60,000 nt of DNA from Symsagittifera roscoffensis (lineage: Eukaryota; Xenacoelomorpha; Acoela; Convolutidae), in the NCBI RefSeq assembly GCF_963678635.1, contig NC_087070.1, forward strand, positions 34,179,955-34,239,954, written 5' to 3'. Position 1 is the stretch's first letter, and every line of letters starts with the position of its first letter. The notes under the pieces were generated by a model. That model did no database searches. It was not told the DNA's origin and saw only the letters and a program-made list of their open reading frames with translations. A program made the position numbers and the translations under genes. Shown piece by piece: positions 1 through 10,688 of this stretch.

Positions 1-202
1 TAAATCCCCAAAATTCATGTAAGATTGTCATTCTATAGCTAAACAGCGTTCAAAAACTCCCTGGATTTCAGCTTTATAAGTCATTTTAAAATTTCTTTTT
101 TTCAACCCAGTCAGAAAATTGCCATGAAAAAATTTGATATATAAATTGATATAGTGTACTAAATAACAATAGTTTTTAGGTTAAAATCTCATTTTTTCAC
201 CC
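1..202. other. AT-rich flank without gene
   Basis: Low-complexity AT-rich DNA with no open frame. Base composition changes sharply at about position 203, where the GC-balanced retroelement remnant begins. I see no target-site duplication or terminal repeat at this edge. Confidence 0.6.
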
Positions 203-349
203 TCAGGATTCCTCAGAGTTCACGCTCAAGTCACAATTCCTTTGCTCAAGAATCAAGAATCCACCAATAGTACCCGACCTGATTCGTCCTACTTGGCTTT
301 GACATAATGGGTCCAAATACATTTCTTCTTCATCATCAGAACTAATCAC
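203..349 (-). pseudogene. Acidic C-terminal segment of ORF1 region
   Basis: On the minus strand an open stretch starts with a Ser-Asp-Asp-Glu-Glu-Glu run near 335 and ends at a TGA at 203-205, exactly where composition drops to AT-rich. A similar acidic run lies immediately upstream of RT at the other edge of the element (10689-10770, and clearer at 18629-18650). That suggests this segment is the ORF1/pol junction region. The homology is judged by eye and is weak. Confidence 0.4.
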
Positions 350-3300
350 GATTTCCCCTCATACTTTCAGTTGCTCACAAGCCCGCATTGACTCTCTCTG
401 TTTTTGCATAGAACCGCTTTGAATGGTTCGGTAGCTTTTTCAACCTGGGCTCTCTGCTCAAGCAAAAAGAAGGATGTAAGCTCAAGCTCACATTTTTAGC
501 TAGATCTTACTCCAGTATCGATTCCCTCGCCGTGGTATTATCCCTAGATACCTTGCCAACCCGCTTCCAGCTTCTGGTTATCTATTGCGATGGGTAAGCA
601 GCGGCCTCTTAAAAATTCTCCGGCCCTACTTCTGCCAGGAACTGACGAAACTCCATTCGATGTTTCTTCATGTGGTTTTTTGCCAAGAAGTGAACTTCGC
701 CCTGAGCCATGCAAAAAACTGTTTTTGGCTCCAGACACGCTTTTTCATCGGTATAGCGAATAGCTTGCAAGCAGCCTCAAACAACTCAAGCCTCCTGCTA
801 TAATCAATCGCATGTATCGATTCCACAATCGTTGCTTTCGAGTATTGGTATTTCATCACGTTTTCCGCGATCCATCGCAGTGCTAGCATCGAGCTTACCA
901 CGAAAACGGTCACCTTCTGTTGGTGATCTGGTAACCTATCGCCCGAGTTCTCTCAACGTCCCATATCAAGCAGGTGTTGCTCTTCTCTGCACACCACACG
1001 TTCTGTGCTACACAATGACACGGATAGTTCCCATGCGTCAAGTTAATACTCCAGTGATTGCGCTCTCCAGATGCCTCAGAGTCAATAGAATTCTCCTTCT
1101 CAAGACTCAAAAGATATTCTACCCAGGTATCACTCAAATCCTCTACCCTGGGACCTGGTATTACTCCCCTTATCTTCTTAAGCAGCTGGTGCGAGTGATG
1201 TGATACTTTAGCCAGTCGTACAGACTTGTGTACCGAGAAGGCCTTGTCAATCAGCACCAACTGGCTAGACGTCTCCAACATCGACATGTGTAATGGGTAT
1301 TGGCTCCCGCAGAAGCTTGTCATTACAGATCCCACCAAAGATTTTGCCTTCGTTGGAAAGAATAGGCTTCACTGAATGGGAATCCGATTTCTGCCTCCAA
1401 GCCGACCTTCCATCCCTTGATATGTTTCTAAATCATTGGCAACACTCCAGGCCAAGATTCCACACTCAATGCCGTGACTTGATGGTGTTCAGTTTCTAGC
1501 ATCTCTAGCAACTCCAGACTACACATCCTCGAGAATAATCTAATGATGTTGCCAAGTTCATCGTGGTACATAACAGTCAGCTAGGATTTGCACCTCATTT
1601 TTCTCTTTCTCTGCAAGGTCTCCAAACCACATAGCCAAGTCTTTTCTCTGGAAAGACTGCATTCTCACGCATTATTGTCCATCACAAGAGTGTCCTTCGG
1701 GTTGCCAGATCGAGGCAAGAGCCCGGTTCCTTTTTCTTTAATGGTTAGTCTTGATATTTATTTGTTTTTTACTTGGATTCTTCGCGATTGGGTAAAATCT
1801 GTTTGTGTATCACAGTTAAACTCCCCAGGTTCTCAGCTTTCCCTAGTGACAACCTTGTCCCCTTCGTGATCTCTGCGTTCAAATTCGCTTGAGTATGCGG
1901 GCATCACTAAGGTCTCAATAGCTTCCAGACTACTCCCAAGCTCGTGAACAGTACGTTGTCCTCGCCGTCTGGTCTCAAATCTACTCTTTTCTCTGATCGT
2001 CGCAAACTGATAGTCTCAGTCAATTCTCGAGAAGCAAGCCCAATCTCGGCATTTTCTTTTCCATCGTGTCGACTTCAATCGTTTTTTGCGTCCAGAGTTT
2101 CAGCAACTCCGTCACCTCAAAGTTTATGTAAGCTGCTCCTGCTTCTGTGGCAAGAACGGATTGTATGATGTCCCCATGACACCAGAGACATGCTCATACT
2201 CTCCCCACGATGCACTACATGATTACTGTCAAGTTTCTTCTCCAGAACTTCCGGATTTCGTCAATCTTTGCATGGTTCTCAGGAAATTGCCTGGAAACAT
2301 CGTCGTTATCAATCTCGGCGTCCTGGTTTACGATCGAGATGATGCTCGAGACCCTGTTCTCCATCTCTCTATTCTTCGTTGCTTCTGGTAGCAAGCTTGT
2401 ATCACCGTGTCAGGTAACACTGACATGATTCATCTCAAGAAACAAGTAGCGTCCCTCCTCCTCGCAAGACTCAGCCCGTAGACATCTCTAGCAACATACT
2501 GCAGCATCATTCGGTATACCTGAAGGCCTTTGTCACCCAACTTCAGCTTGTCGACTGAGGTCAGATCCTCCAATGCAACTCGAGCCAGGCACCACGCGAG
2601 CAGCAACTGACCCTCAGTCCTGGTGAAAGGATTCGCTATCAGAGGCTCGGCGGATGAGGGTGCCCAGCAGTGATTTCTTCCAAGTTCGTCCTAGTTGGAT
2701 CCTCAGCTCCAAGTTGTTCGCCTCCACATTCTGCTGTTTGACCTAACTCCGGCGCTTTCTGGACACTCCGCAATCCAGCTTCTTTAGAGAATTCTCTAGC
2801 TCCTTGATCGTTGCCAGAGCTATCCGCAAAAAACAAGCTGTGTTCCTCGTGAGTCCTTTGTTGTCCAACGCTCTGATATTGACTCGAGGACCATTTCTGG
2901 CCGACATCCCTTTCCCACGTTTGTCCACTGGTGGATCCTCTCTTTATCTTCACTCTCTGAGGCTTAAAGTCTTCTTCTGTCACTGACTACTAGGTGAAGT
3001 TTCCATTTCGGCCATCACCTCCACCAATTTCCTAGATATCGAGATGTCTTTGTATGCCGCTGTCTTTCAACTTGCTGAAACCATCGGACGTGTCTCTTTC
3101 AGGTTCTCCTCCGATACCGCTTCCGTTAAGGAACTCCCTTCATCCATCTTTCGCTTCCTTTTCCTTGACCCTAATTTTTGTTCGGGTGTGAAGACACGAT
3201 CATCACCGAAGCGGCCTCCTTTCCTTGACCCTCTTTTTCCGACTCTTGCATTTCCTGTTCTCTTGCCTCAAGCACATTTTTTCCCTTTTAGCCTTACGGA

Positions 3301-4083
3301 TAATAAAATTTTTAGCTAACAAAATATATTTATCCTTATTGCTTATCTTGGTCCTAATTTTTTACTTTCACTTTTCCTCTGAGAGTAGAGCTGTCTTTAC
3401 AGAATTTGGATTCAGTATTGGGCCCACGCTTCAGTATTCTGCCTCGAAATTTATCATCTTGCTAAGCAACTCTTTTCTCGCTTTTTTGTCTAAGCCAGTC
3501 CCCAGCAAGATAGGCTCTCAAACTCCACCACAATGACCAACAGTTCCTCGACATCTAGTTTCCGCTCCACCTTCTGATTGAATTCCGTCAAAAAATTTTG
3601 CCATCATTCTCAATCCAGAGTTTTCAAAAACATTGTTTTATTCCTCGAAAGTAACCTTCTTTTTGCTCTCGTTACTTAAGAATACCATGCCTATGTCTAC
3701 TGGTTGGTTCCCAAGCCGTAACTCCAGGTTTTTCCGAGGATACTATAGAGGTGCCGTCGCCGTGTCTACCCTTCTTCTCCACTCAGATCCTGCAATAGCT
3801 CTCGCGTGGTGCCAGGGCTGTAGATCCCTACCACCACCTCTTCAGGTGGCGTCGTCCCCGTGTCGATGTCATCCTCGGGTTCACTGAGAGTTTCTTCCAT
3901 TTTTCCCTTCCAGTCGCTTCGGAGCACTCCCGCTTCAAGGCCTCTTCGAACCTATTTTCCACTGGAAGATTCCTTTTATATACAGGAGTGTCGATTGAGA
4001 GAGGTGAGGGCGTTACTTGGTTTGGCCTTTTGTCCTCCGTGAGGGGCGCATTAAGAGCGCCAGCCGCATCAAGCCTACGTCCC
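350..4083 (-). pseudogene. Degenerate middle/C-terminal part of retroelement ORF1
   Basis: About 3.7 kb of GC-balanced DNA with short minus-strand open pieces (668-913, 910-1338, 2639-2983, 3828-4154), each in a different frame. This is the pattern of one long frame cut by indels and stops. I recognise no domain here: no zinc knuckle and no protease D-S/T-G motif could be placed. The piece at 2639-2983 is rich in Lys, Gln, Ser and Glu. Plus-strand frames in the region are antisense shadows. The assignment rests on continuity with the recognisable ORF1 parts to the right and on composition. Confidence 0.5.
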
Positions 4084-4563
4084 TCATGTTGTAGCTCCAC
4101 CTCTTCTAGTCTGCAGGGCGCCAGATGGTTTCTCGTGCTGCTTCTCGTTTCCACTCAGGAACCATAAGTGGCTGATGTCATAATGTTCAACAATTATCTC
4201 TGGCTTGAGCTTGAGTTGCCTCGCCAGTTTTGAGATCTCCAAGCACAACACTTCATCAAGTACTACCAAAATGTGCGCAAGCTCGTATAAGCCTCTCAAG
4301 GCATGGGATATGTCCGCCCAGGCCGCTGCCACTTCCGATTTCAAGTTTTTCGGTTCCAGTTCCTGATTCGGAGCAGCCAACAGCGTACGCAGTCCGCTCA
4401 CTTCCACTATCAGAACAAGTTCTGCATACACGAATTGAAGGGCAGGCGGCATGCTTGCGTATCCCGGTGACGACGTGAACACAACCTTTGTCTTCGGTCC
4501 CAGTCTAACCACAATTAACTCCTGTATTTCGTTCATTCCGGAAATCAATGTCTTCATTGCCAC
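4084..4563 (-). pseudogene. Conserved ORF1 domain downstream of the SGNH domain (function unknown)
   Basis: The longest undisturbed minus-strand piece of ORF1, about 159 codons, with a hydrophobic core pattern: VVFTSSPGYA near residue 30, FVYAELVLIVEV near 45, APNQELEP near 63 and HILVVLDEVL near 100. The alternation of beta-like strands and helices, and its place about 0.8 kb downstream of the SGNH block, fit a structured globular domain, possibly another Rossmann-like or SGNH-related fold. I see no catalytic Ser/Asp/His set, so that is speculation. From memory it resembles the region after the SGNH domain in other invertebrate retroelement polyproteins; this was not verified. Confidence 0.5.
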
Positions 4564-5310
4564 CTATATCCTAATCGGCTTGGGTTTTCCATTTATCAAG
4601 GGCTCTAGAAGTCCTGCTGCGTGCAGGTGTTCATTCATTACCGCAAACAGTAGCAATTCCGGCTCACATGGTGTCTCGACTTTCGCTGCTACCGCCAGAG
4701 TCAAAATCTGGTTCAGCTCGGCCGCTGGCATCAAGTGTATGAGAGTCTACGGCCAGAACATCTTCTCCGATGTTCCTGAGAAGTCCGAACCTGCGACGAC
4801 CACCAGCAGTCATAGGCAGCCAAAACTTTGGCAACTGGAACGTTCCGTACTCCTCTCTGTATATCGCATCTTTTGCCAAGTTCGGGCCCGCATAGGCAGT
4901 GTCAGAAAGCCGCATGCTCTGGGATCGAGAAACTATTCAACGGGTCTCAGTTGTGCCGGTATTGCTACTCTGATTCTAGCTATACCCGTGTGGTGTTTCG
5001 GTAGTCTGCAATCATTCCTGGAATCCCCAACTCCTTAAGGGGTAGATAGTTGAAAGGGCCAAAAATCGATCTCCTCCGAATACCTGTTAGATCCGCCGTC
5101 TTCAAGGTCTTTTCTCGAGAAAAAAAGCGCATCATGCGCCTTCAGACAGTCCAATTTATAGTGACTGCTCAGGTCTTTATGGGAAAGGATCTTGCGCTCT
5201 AGAATCTCCATCAAATCCCGCGTGCAGGCCATCTTTTCCAGTTCCAGATCCTTCATCCTTTCTAAGTATCTGGCCTTGCTTGTACCCTCCGGGCCTTCTG
5301 CCAGGACCAA
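4564..5310 (-). pseudogene. ORF1 linker with helical Lys/Glu/Leu-rich segment
   Basis: Two broken minus-strand pieces, 4664-4915 and 5035-5310. The second holds a long segment of alternating Leu and charged residues (YLERMKDLELEKM, then DLMEILERKIL) that should form an amphipathic helix or coiled coil, a common feature of gag-like multimerising proteins. No motif identifies a function. It lies between the SGNH domain and the conserved domain at 4084-4563. Confidence 0.4.
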
Positions 5311-5373
5311 TTCTCATTGCCTTTTTTTCACCACCACGGCTGACGACACTACCGAGCCTTGCCGCGTCGAGGT

Positions 5374-6289
5374 TTATCTCATGTCGTTTTCCATGGATGT
5401 CGAGCCCAACTGTCTGCTTCCGCTGCTCGCTGAACTATCTCTAGTATCGATTCTTTCCCCTAACCTATGTTCAACTGGCCTGACTGGGAAGAAGGGAGGC
5501 CTCGGAGGTGGACCAAAAGTAAATTGTCCAATCTCTAGCAAGTCCGAATCCAGACTGTTGACATGCCTCTGGAAGACTTTATTCAGCCATTCCACGCCTT
5601 TAGGTTGATCAAAATGGATGCAATCGGAGGAAAATCCATCCGTTAGAGAAACCTCCATCATATGCGCAACATCTAACAACCTCATGGCCAGGATACTGTT
5701 CCTCTGGACCTCCCGTATCACTCCAGGGACTCTTTCGTTCATTCTCATCCCATTCTCGTCCCCCATCATATTCTACGGCACCGTGCAGATCGTTAGTATC
5801 GTAGGATCTCCAAGTAGATCCTCGCCTCCTGCAATAGGCAGCTCACCTTTTCCGGCAACTTTGTCATCTTCCTCGACTCGCCTCTAGAAACGTCATTCGT
5901 GCCCATCATCATGGTGACTGTGTGTATTTTTTCCTCACGTGCAGCATCTCCAGGGAAACCAATATTTGAGGCACCGCCGCCCCTGAGAAACTCAATACAC
6001 CCATCTGCCAGTGTGCTCGGATTCTTGTGAGATCCCTGACGAGACTGTCCCCTATTATCAAGTGAACTGCGCCCTCAGGTGTCCTACGTTTGGTCAAGTA
6101 ATCCACCCAGGCCGCTTCGTTGACGACCGCCCTACTTTCGCACTGGGCACTCGTCCAGTCCTTTTTGGGGTGTCAGTGGTACTTCCCCTCAATGATCCTC
6201 TCATATTTCGAGATAATTGCTTGTCTCACCGGTTGCTTTCTCCATGTGTGTGGCTGCCCTTCCCATGCGGAGATTTTAGGGGTTCTCGG
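5374..6289 (-). pseudogene. SGNH/GDSL-hydrolase-type domain in retroelement ORF1 (frameshifted)
   Basis: SGNH hydrolases are small Ser esterases/lipases whose blocks I, III and V carry GDS, GxND and DxxH. Here block I reads HLIIGDSLVRDL (GDS at about 6047-6055), block III reads MMMGTNDVSRG (GTND at 5892-5903) and block V reads DCIHFD (about 5605-5623). The order and spacing (roughly 50 then 100 residues) suit a domain of about 170 residues. All three catalytic residues are present, but the frame is broken by a shift between blocks I and III near 5930, a TGA at 6173-6175 and a TAG at 5773-5775. The last two stops are shared with the other copies. A role is unknown; esterase domains are known in ORF1 of some LINE elements. 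Confidence 0.75.
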
Positions 6290-6568
6290 CTAGAGTCTCT
6301 CTTGTAACTCTTTGAGACGCGAAGTTCCGGCGCTAGCCTGGCTACCACTAGTCGAGCTGGTCGTCAGGCCAGGTAGTGCCACATCCACTGCCAGCGGTTT
6401 GAATCGGCTCACCTCCAGATCTCTCGAGGAAGGCGTGGGCTTTGGAGGGTTACACGTCTCTAGATCCTCGCTCATCTGTTCTTGAGCTACACGATCGAGA
6501 TTGAAGCGACCACTCGCCCTGGGTGTTTCGTCTACTTCCATCTTGAATTTCGGTCTTGATCGAGCCAT
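6290..6568 (-). pseudogene. ORF1 Pro/Ser/Thr-rich linker
   Basis: An open stretch of 92 codons, closed by TAG at 6290-6292, that starts MARSRPKFKMEVDETPR. It is rich in Ser, Thr, Pro and charged residues, with no predicted globular core, as expected of a disordered linker upstream of the SGNH domain. The TAG and the codons beyond it match the copy at 14997-15275, where the sequence continues in frame into the SGNH segment. The stop is thus a shared lesion inside one ORF rather than a natural terminus. Confidence 0.55.
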
Positions 6569-7206
6569 CAGAGGTTCAACCGGCGTCCTCGTTTTTCGCT
6601 CCTTGCTGCTCCCAACCTCTTGTTGCCGCCTCTGCAGTGGCTCAAGTTCTGACTTCAGCTAGTCACGGTTTGCCGGGGTCTATTGCACTTTCCGGGTCTG
6701 TTCTAGCTCGGCCGTCAACAAGTCCCTCTCAAGTACGGCTTGTTCACTATCCCGATTGACTTGATCCCCTTCGCCCTGGGTGTTTTCCAATTCTCTTATC
6801 ACTCTGTTGGTGTCCGGATATGCGTCCTCCGTTTGCTGAGCGCGCATAATTGACTAGGGTTTGGTTTGCTGCTAACCGGGACTCCCGTCCTCGTCGGCAC
6901 CATATTCCGTGGTGTTGCTCAAGCCAGGATTTCTCGCCAAGTCAAATCCTATCAGGCCTCCGTCGGTGATCCATGACCGCCATCCGGTCTTTTCTTGGTT
7001 TGTATTCCATCCAAAGTGTAGCCCACCATCAGCACCGCTTCCATTGCTGGTTGCGTGCCTTCTCCTTGTGACTCCAGCTGCAAGATGGCGTTCAAAATCA
7101 CCGCCATCCTCTCGTCCACCTGAGAATGATCCAGACGCCTGTACAACTGGTCAAGTGTGGTCTTCTTCAGTGCCGCTGGTATTGATTTCCAGAAGCGATT
7201 GGCCAT
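6569..7206 (-). pseudogene. ORF1 N-terminus
   Basis: The ATG at 7204-7206 opens a frame beginning MANRFWKSIPAALKKTTLDQ, followed by predicted amphipathic helices (LYRRLDHSQVDERMAVILNAILQLESQ). The helical N-terminus would suit a gag-like assembly domain, but no known family is recognisable. A one-base deletion near 7009 (compare 15708) shifts the frame and ends it at 6952. The ATG lies just after the LTR-like spacer in both ancestral copies, which supports it as the original start. Confidence 0.55.
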
Positions 7207-7632
7207 TTTTTAAGGTTGCAGATTTCTCAAGAAAGTATCAAACCAGATAAATACTCAAGAAAGTACCGTACCAGATTAATAATCTAGAAAATACCAAGAA
7301 ATTCCGCAGTACAGCGTGAATGGTTAGATCCCCACTGATACTCTTGTTTGTTAATTTTGGGGGTCTAAGTTTGTTTCTTTTCGATTATTCATCAACTTAA
7401 ATCTTTGAACAAAATCGAGTTCTAGACTTGTTCATTTCCTACTACTGGTATAATCCCCATCCACATGCTTCTTAAAATATTTAAAGAGTCTTGATAAAAC
7501 AATTTTTTGTTTATCAGTCCGTTAGTTGCTCCAGTGAGTGAAACATCATTTTTGTATGCACCATTTCAAATGTTTAAGTAAGTATAAAAACTTACAAATC
7601 CGTTTATATTTTAGCACCGTGTGATTTGGATT
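7207..7632 (-). promoter_or_regulatory. LTR/leader-like spacer between integrase end and ORF1 start
   Basis: Non-coding DNA between the end of the integrase frame (7633) and the ORF1 ATG (7206), on the same strand. This is where an LTR plus leader would sit if two elements shared one LTR. Just upstream of the ATG it holds two imperfect 23-bp direct repeats (7226-7248 and 7254-7276, 3 mismatches). On the sense strand a CA followed by TGGGG occurs near 7331-7340, a possible LTR end and primer-binding site. I cannot match it to a tRNA, so LTR limits are unresolved. The left edge of the 16.8-kb duplication (7397) falls inside it. Confidence 0.45.
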
Positions 7633-8344
7633 TCATATTTCACTTTGACTGTCAAGACGTTCCCATTTAAGACCTAATAACATACTGTCCACAGTAAACG
7701 GTTTTGCCTGTAGTATCTTGTCATCTTTTTTGAGTTGTCTTATTTGTGCTTGAGCTGTGTTATGTCCACACAGTTCAACCAACTCTTGTTGTCTTTTGAT
7801 TGCTTCTCTCACGTATGCCTGGGGTGAAGTTTTTTTCCCTTCGTTTTCTGTGTAGAAGAATGTCAACGGCATTGCTCCTTCTCTGTCTGTCAGCATCATG
7901 AACCCGTTGTTGAATGTTGCGCACTGCTGTATGCTCCCACCACTTGCGGCAAGTACTTGTCCCAATCCGTCATGTACCTCGAGCAGTACAATCTAAGCAT
8001 AGTTACTAGTGTCCTGTTTTGCCTTTCCACCAGCCCATTCGTCTGTGGGGGATAGGTCGTTGAGTGGGCTTGAGCGATGTGGGATCTTTTCATCATTTCT
8101 TTTGTCGGATCCCCGACGAGGGCTTTCCAGTTGTTTGTTTGAAAGGTCATGGGACAACCATGTGCCTGATTAAGTGCGCGATTAAGTGAGCACAAACTTT
8201 TTCCGCTGACGCTGTTTGACACGGTAGTGCTTCTGCTAATTTCGTGAAGTGTTCTATGATTAAAAGGATCTGATTATATCCCGTTTCTGTCAAGAGGATT
8301 TTTTGGATTTTTTGCACAACCTCGTTGAATTTCAAGCTTTCCAC
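7633..8344 (-). pseudogene. Integrase core and C-terminal segment (broken)
   Basis: Integrase joins retroelement cDNA to host DNA. Three overlapping minus-strand frames cover one domain: 8147-8344 (HFTKLAEALPCQTASAEKV), 7896-8222 (HSTTYPPQTNGLVERQNRTL, DWDKYLP, AYSSAQHSTTGS) and 7633-7965 (C-terminal). These are hallmark Ty3/gypsy integrase motifs. Of the DD35E triad only the Glu (in VERQN) remains. The residue 36 positions upstream is Asn (QTNNW) where a TDxG Asp is expected, and the first Asp position reads Lys (VVQKIQKIL). Frameshifts near 8150 and 7960 split it. The product cannot be active. Confidence 0.85.
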
Positions 8345-8696
8345 CGACTTCAGTGGGAACTTCTTTTATCGGGTCCTTCATCTGCAGGCATGACAAGCAT
8401 GCATTGATCCATCTCTCCCAAGCTTTCCTCACTCCAGGCCAATCAAACCGATTCAGTATTCTTTGTTGCACTTTGTCTATTCCCTGATGTCCCATTTGTT
8501 CGTGCAACCTGAACAGCATCTCTTTCTGATATAGCTGTGGTAGAATGTTGAGGTTGTTTTTGTAAAGCATTTTCTCATCATCTCTCCTCTTACAGGCCAC
8601 CACGCCGTCAGCCGTATGATACAGTAGCTCCTTCCGTTCCTTGTATAACTGGATCAAGATCTTGTAGCTGTCCGTTTTTAGGTTCCCCTTATCCAT
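8274..8696 (-). pseudogene. Integrase zinc-binding (H2C2) domain
   Basis: A 140-codon open piece with the N-terminal zinc-binding pattern of retroelement integrases: His in RLHEQMGH, a second His six residues later, WPGVRKAWERW, then CLSCLQ. The Cys pair lies about 30 residues after the second His, normal spacing for H2C2. It overlaps the next frame (8147-8344), so a frameshift separates it from the catalytic core. The upstream end merges into the degenerate stretch towards RNase H. Confidence 0.85.
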
Positions 8697-9428
8697 TTGG
8701 AGAGATGGCTCGACATTTTTTGTTTTTCTGTGCCCTCTAATTTGCCTTCACGTGTTACTTCAGTGCCATAAATTGTCCTGTCATCTCTCCCGGATTGTGG
8801 ATGTCATCTCCCAATTTGACACACACTATCATGCTCAAGGTTTCCCTGTTGCTCTCGGCTATAGATTCGTTCTTCAGTGCGCATTCATTCCACTCTCTTG
8901 CACATTTATCAACCACTCCCCAGACTCCTGATCTGCTTCGAGCTCCTCAGCTTCTTTTTTGAATGACATTTCTTTTCCTTCTCAGTGTAGTCTGCGTGAG
9001 TTTCTCAGCAGAGACTAACGTCCGCGCCACTTCTTTTTTTTCTAGTTCTTTGTCTACCGTCTGACTATTTCTATTAGGCCCTACTTATGATGATCGCTGG
9101 TTCATCATTCTTCACGATCGTGTCTGCGGGCTCGTTGTCGGTCAGTTTCTGCAGTAATCTCCTCAGATCTTGTCCCACCACTGCTCTCCCTTTCTCGACT
9201 TCCTTTAGGTCATAACCTTTCACCTTTAACGTCTCAATGACTAGTTTTGAGCAAAAGTTCCACTGGCACCCCCGATTGCCTCCCTAGGATTTTTGTCTCC
9301 TGGTGTTCAGCAGTTAACTCAGGCTGATCCTCGAGTGGTTTCCCTGATTTATCGACACATCTTAGGAGTGAAAAGCTGTTAGAAGTTTTCTTGTCCAGAA
9401 ATGAAAATCCATCTTTTTTTCAGGCCTG
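8697..9428 (-). pseudogene. Degenerate linker between RNase H and integrase
   Basis: Low-quality minus-strand coding remains with many stops. Conserved pieces recur in the other three pol copies (for example 16571-17201). The copy at 16956-17174 keeps a 72-codon open stretch rich in Lys, Glu and Asp, so this was coding in the parent. No domain is recognised. Confidence 0.5.
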
Positions 9429-9870
9429 TCAGCCTCGCTCTGCTCTTTTGTCTCGTAAAAATCCCTTTTTTTTTCTCAAGCTGTCTGTTTGTTGGTGCTT
9501 GTCTCCGATCCTGTGCTCCTTTATCATATTGTAACCATCAAGACGCACTATCCATCTCCCGATGTAACTTTGATCTATTGAGTATGTCTTTAGCCAAGGC
9601 AATGCTCTGTTATCCACCCGTAAATTGAATGGCTCGCTGCCCAGATATGCTCTGTACTTCTCTATAAAGGTGACCACCCCAAACATCTCCACCTTGGGCG
9701 CTTCATACTTCATCTCCGTGTGGCTCATGACTTTGCTCCCGTATGCCATTGGTCTCAAAGCGGTCTTGCCATTTCATTCCTTTTCTCTTTGCAGTATGCC
9801 AGAAATTGCAACCACTGAGCCGTCTGCTTCTAGGACGTACATTCCATTCTTTGTTGGCATACCCAATAAC
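9429..9870 (-). pseudogene. RNase H domain (broken)
   Basis: RNase H degrades the RNA strand during reverse transcription. Seen on the minus strand: MYVLEADGSVVAISGIL (the usual TDAS-type start with the acidic residue kept), RPMAYGSKVMSHTE, EMFGVVTFIEKYRAYLG and RVDNRALPWL, in normal order for Ty3/gypsy. A TGA at 9774-9776 interrupts it; the same stop is at 17661-17663, so it predates the old duplication. A TAG just upstream (near 9900) is private to this copy and its younger duplicate. One extra T in the run starting at 9464 shifts the frame relative to 26197-26592. Confidence 0.82.
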
Positions 9871-10058
9871 GGAGCCTCACACAACTATCGTTTTAATCTA
9901 TGGAAGGACTAATTTGCTGCATTGTTCCAAGTAATTTTCTTGCCTGTATGTCTAATGAGTTGTTGCATCGGGTATGCCTTGTCCGCGTAACCTTTGATAA
10001 ATTCTCTATAATAGTTCGCGAAGACCAGAAAGCTCGTCAATTGATGCTCATTCTTCGG

Positions 10059-10680
10059 TTATTTCAAAGTCAATACTGCCTTAACTGCGTCTGGATCTGG
10101 TCTGATTACTTTATTGTCCACCATCCTTCGGAGGTACTTTATCGAGTACTTCAAGATTTCGCATTTCGACGGTTTGCATTTCAATCTTGCCCTTTTGATA
10201 CTTGCAAACACTTCGTCCAATCGCTCGATGTTATCCTCAAGGGTTGATGTCGCTATCACCCCATTGTCCACATAACACATTACCAAGGTTCCATAATTCT
10301 TTGTTATTCTTGTTAGTGCTTGTGACATCAGTCTTTGGAATGTGGCTGTCGCACTGCATTGGCCGAACGACATCATCTTCCATTGGAACAATCCCAGCTC
10401 GCAAGCAAATCCCGTATTCTTCCTATCTTGTTTTCTAAGTAGTACCTGCCAGAAAGCCGATGCCAGATCAAAAGTTGTGAAAAACTTTGCATCCCCCAAT
10501 TTTGAAAGGCTTTCGTCTATTCTAGGGATGGGATAAGCATCCTTAACCGTGACGGATTTCAGATATCGAATTTCACAACAAAACATAAATTGATTTATTT
10601 TCTTTTTAGACATCACTACTCCACACGCTCGCGGTGATTTGGATGGTTCTATCAGATCTTCAGGTAGAATTCGTGCATGG
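10059..10680 (-). pseudogene. Reverse transcriptase domain, YVDN variant (broken)
   Basis: Motifs in order: LIEPSKSPRACGVVM (domain start, about 10660), VTVKDAYPIPRID, FFTTFDLASAFWQ (first catalytic Asp kept), FGQCSATATFQRLMSQAL and CYVDNGVIAT at 10262-10273, then KCKPSKCEILKYSIKYLRRMV. This is a Ty3/gypsy RT. The YxDD box reads YVDN, so the last catalytic Asp is replaced by Asn. The frame is open from about 10616 to a TAA at 10059-10061, which falls before the thumb region. The TAA and the YVDN are shared with the copy at 17946-18567. Confidence 0.9.
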
Positions 10681-10688
10681 AAATTGCT

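Noticed and set aside
832-1203. Plus-strand 123-codon ORF
   Set aside because: Lies in a GC-balanced decayed region with competing minus frame; no domain or conserved copy.
4451-5038. Plus-strand 195-codon ORF
   Set aside because: Antisense to degenerate ORF1; no motif, and the conserved protein pieces are on the minus strand.
7320-7345. Defined LTR end and primer-binding site
   Set aside because: CA followed by TGGGGATCTAACC is suggestive, but it matches no tRNA 3' end I can name and no second LTR is in view.
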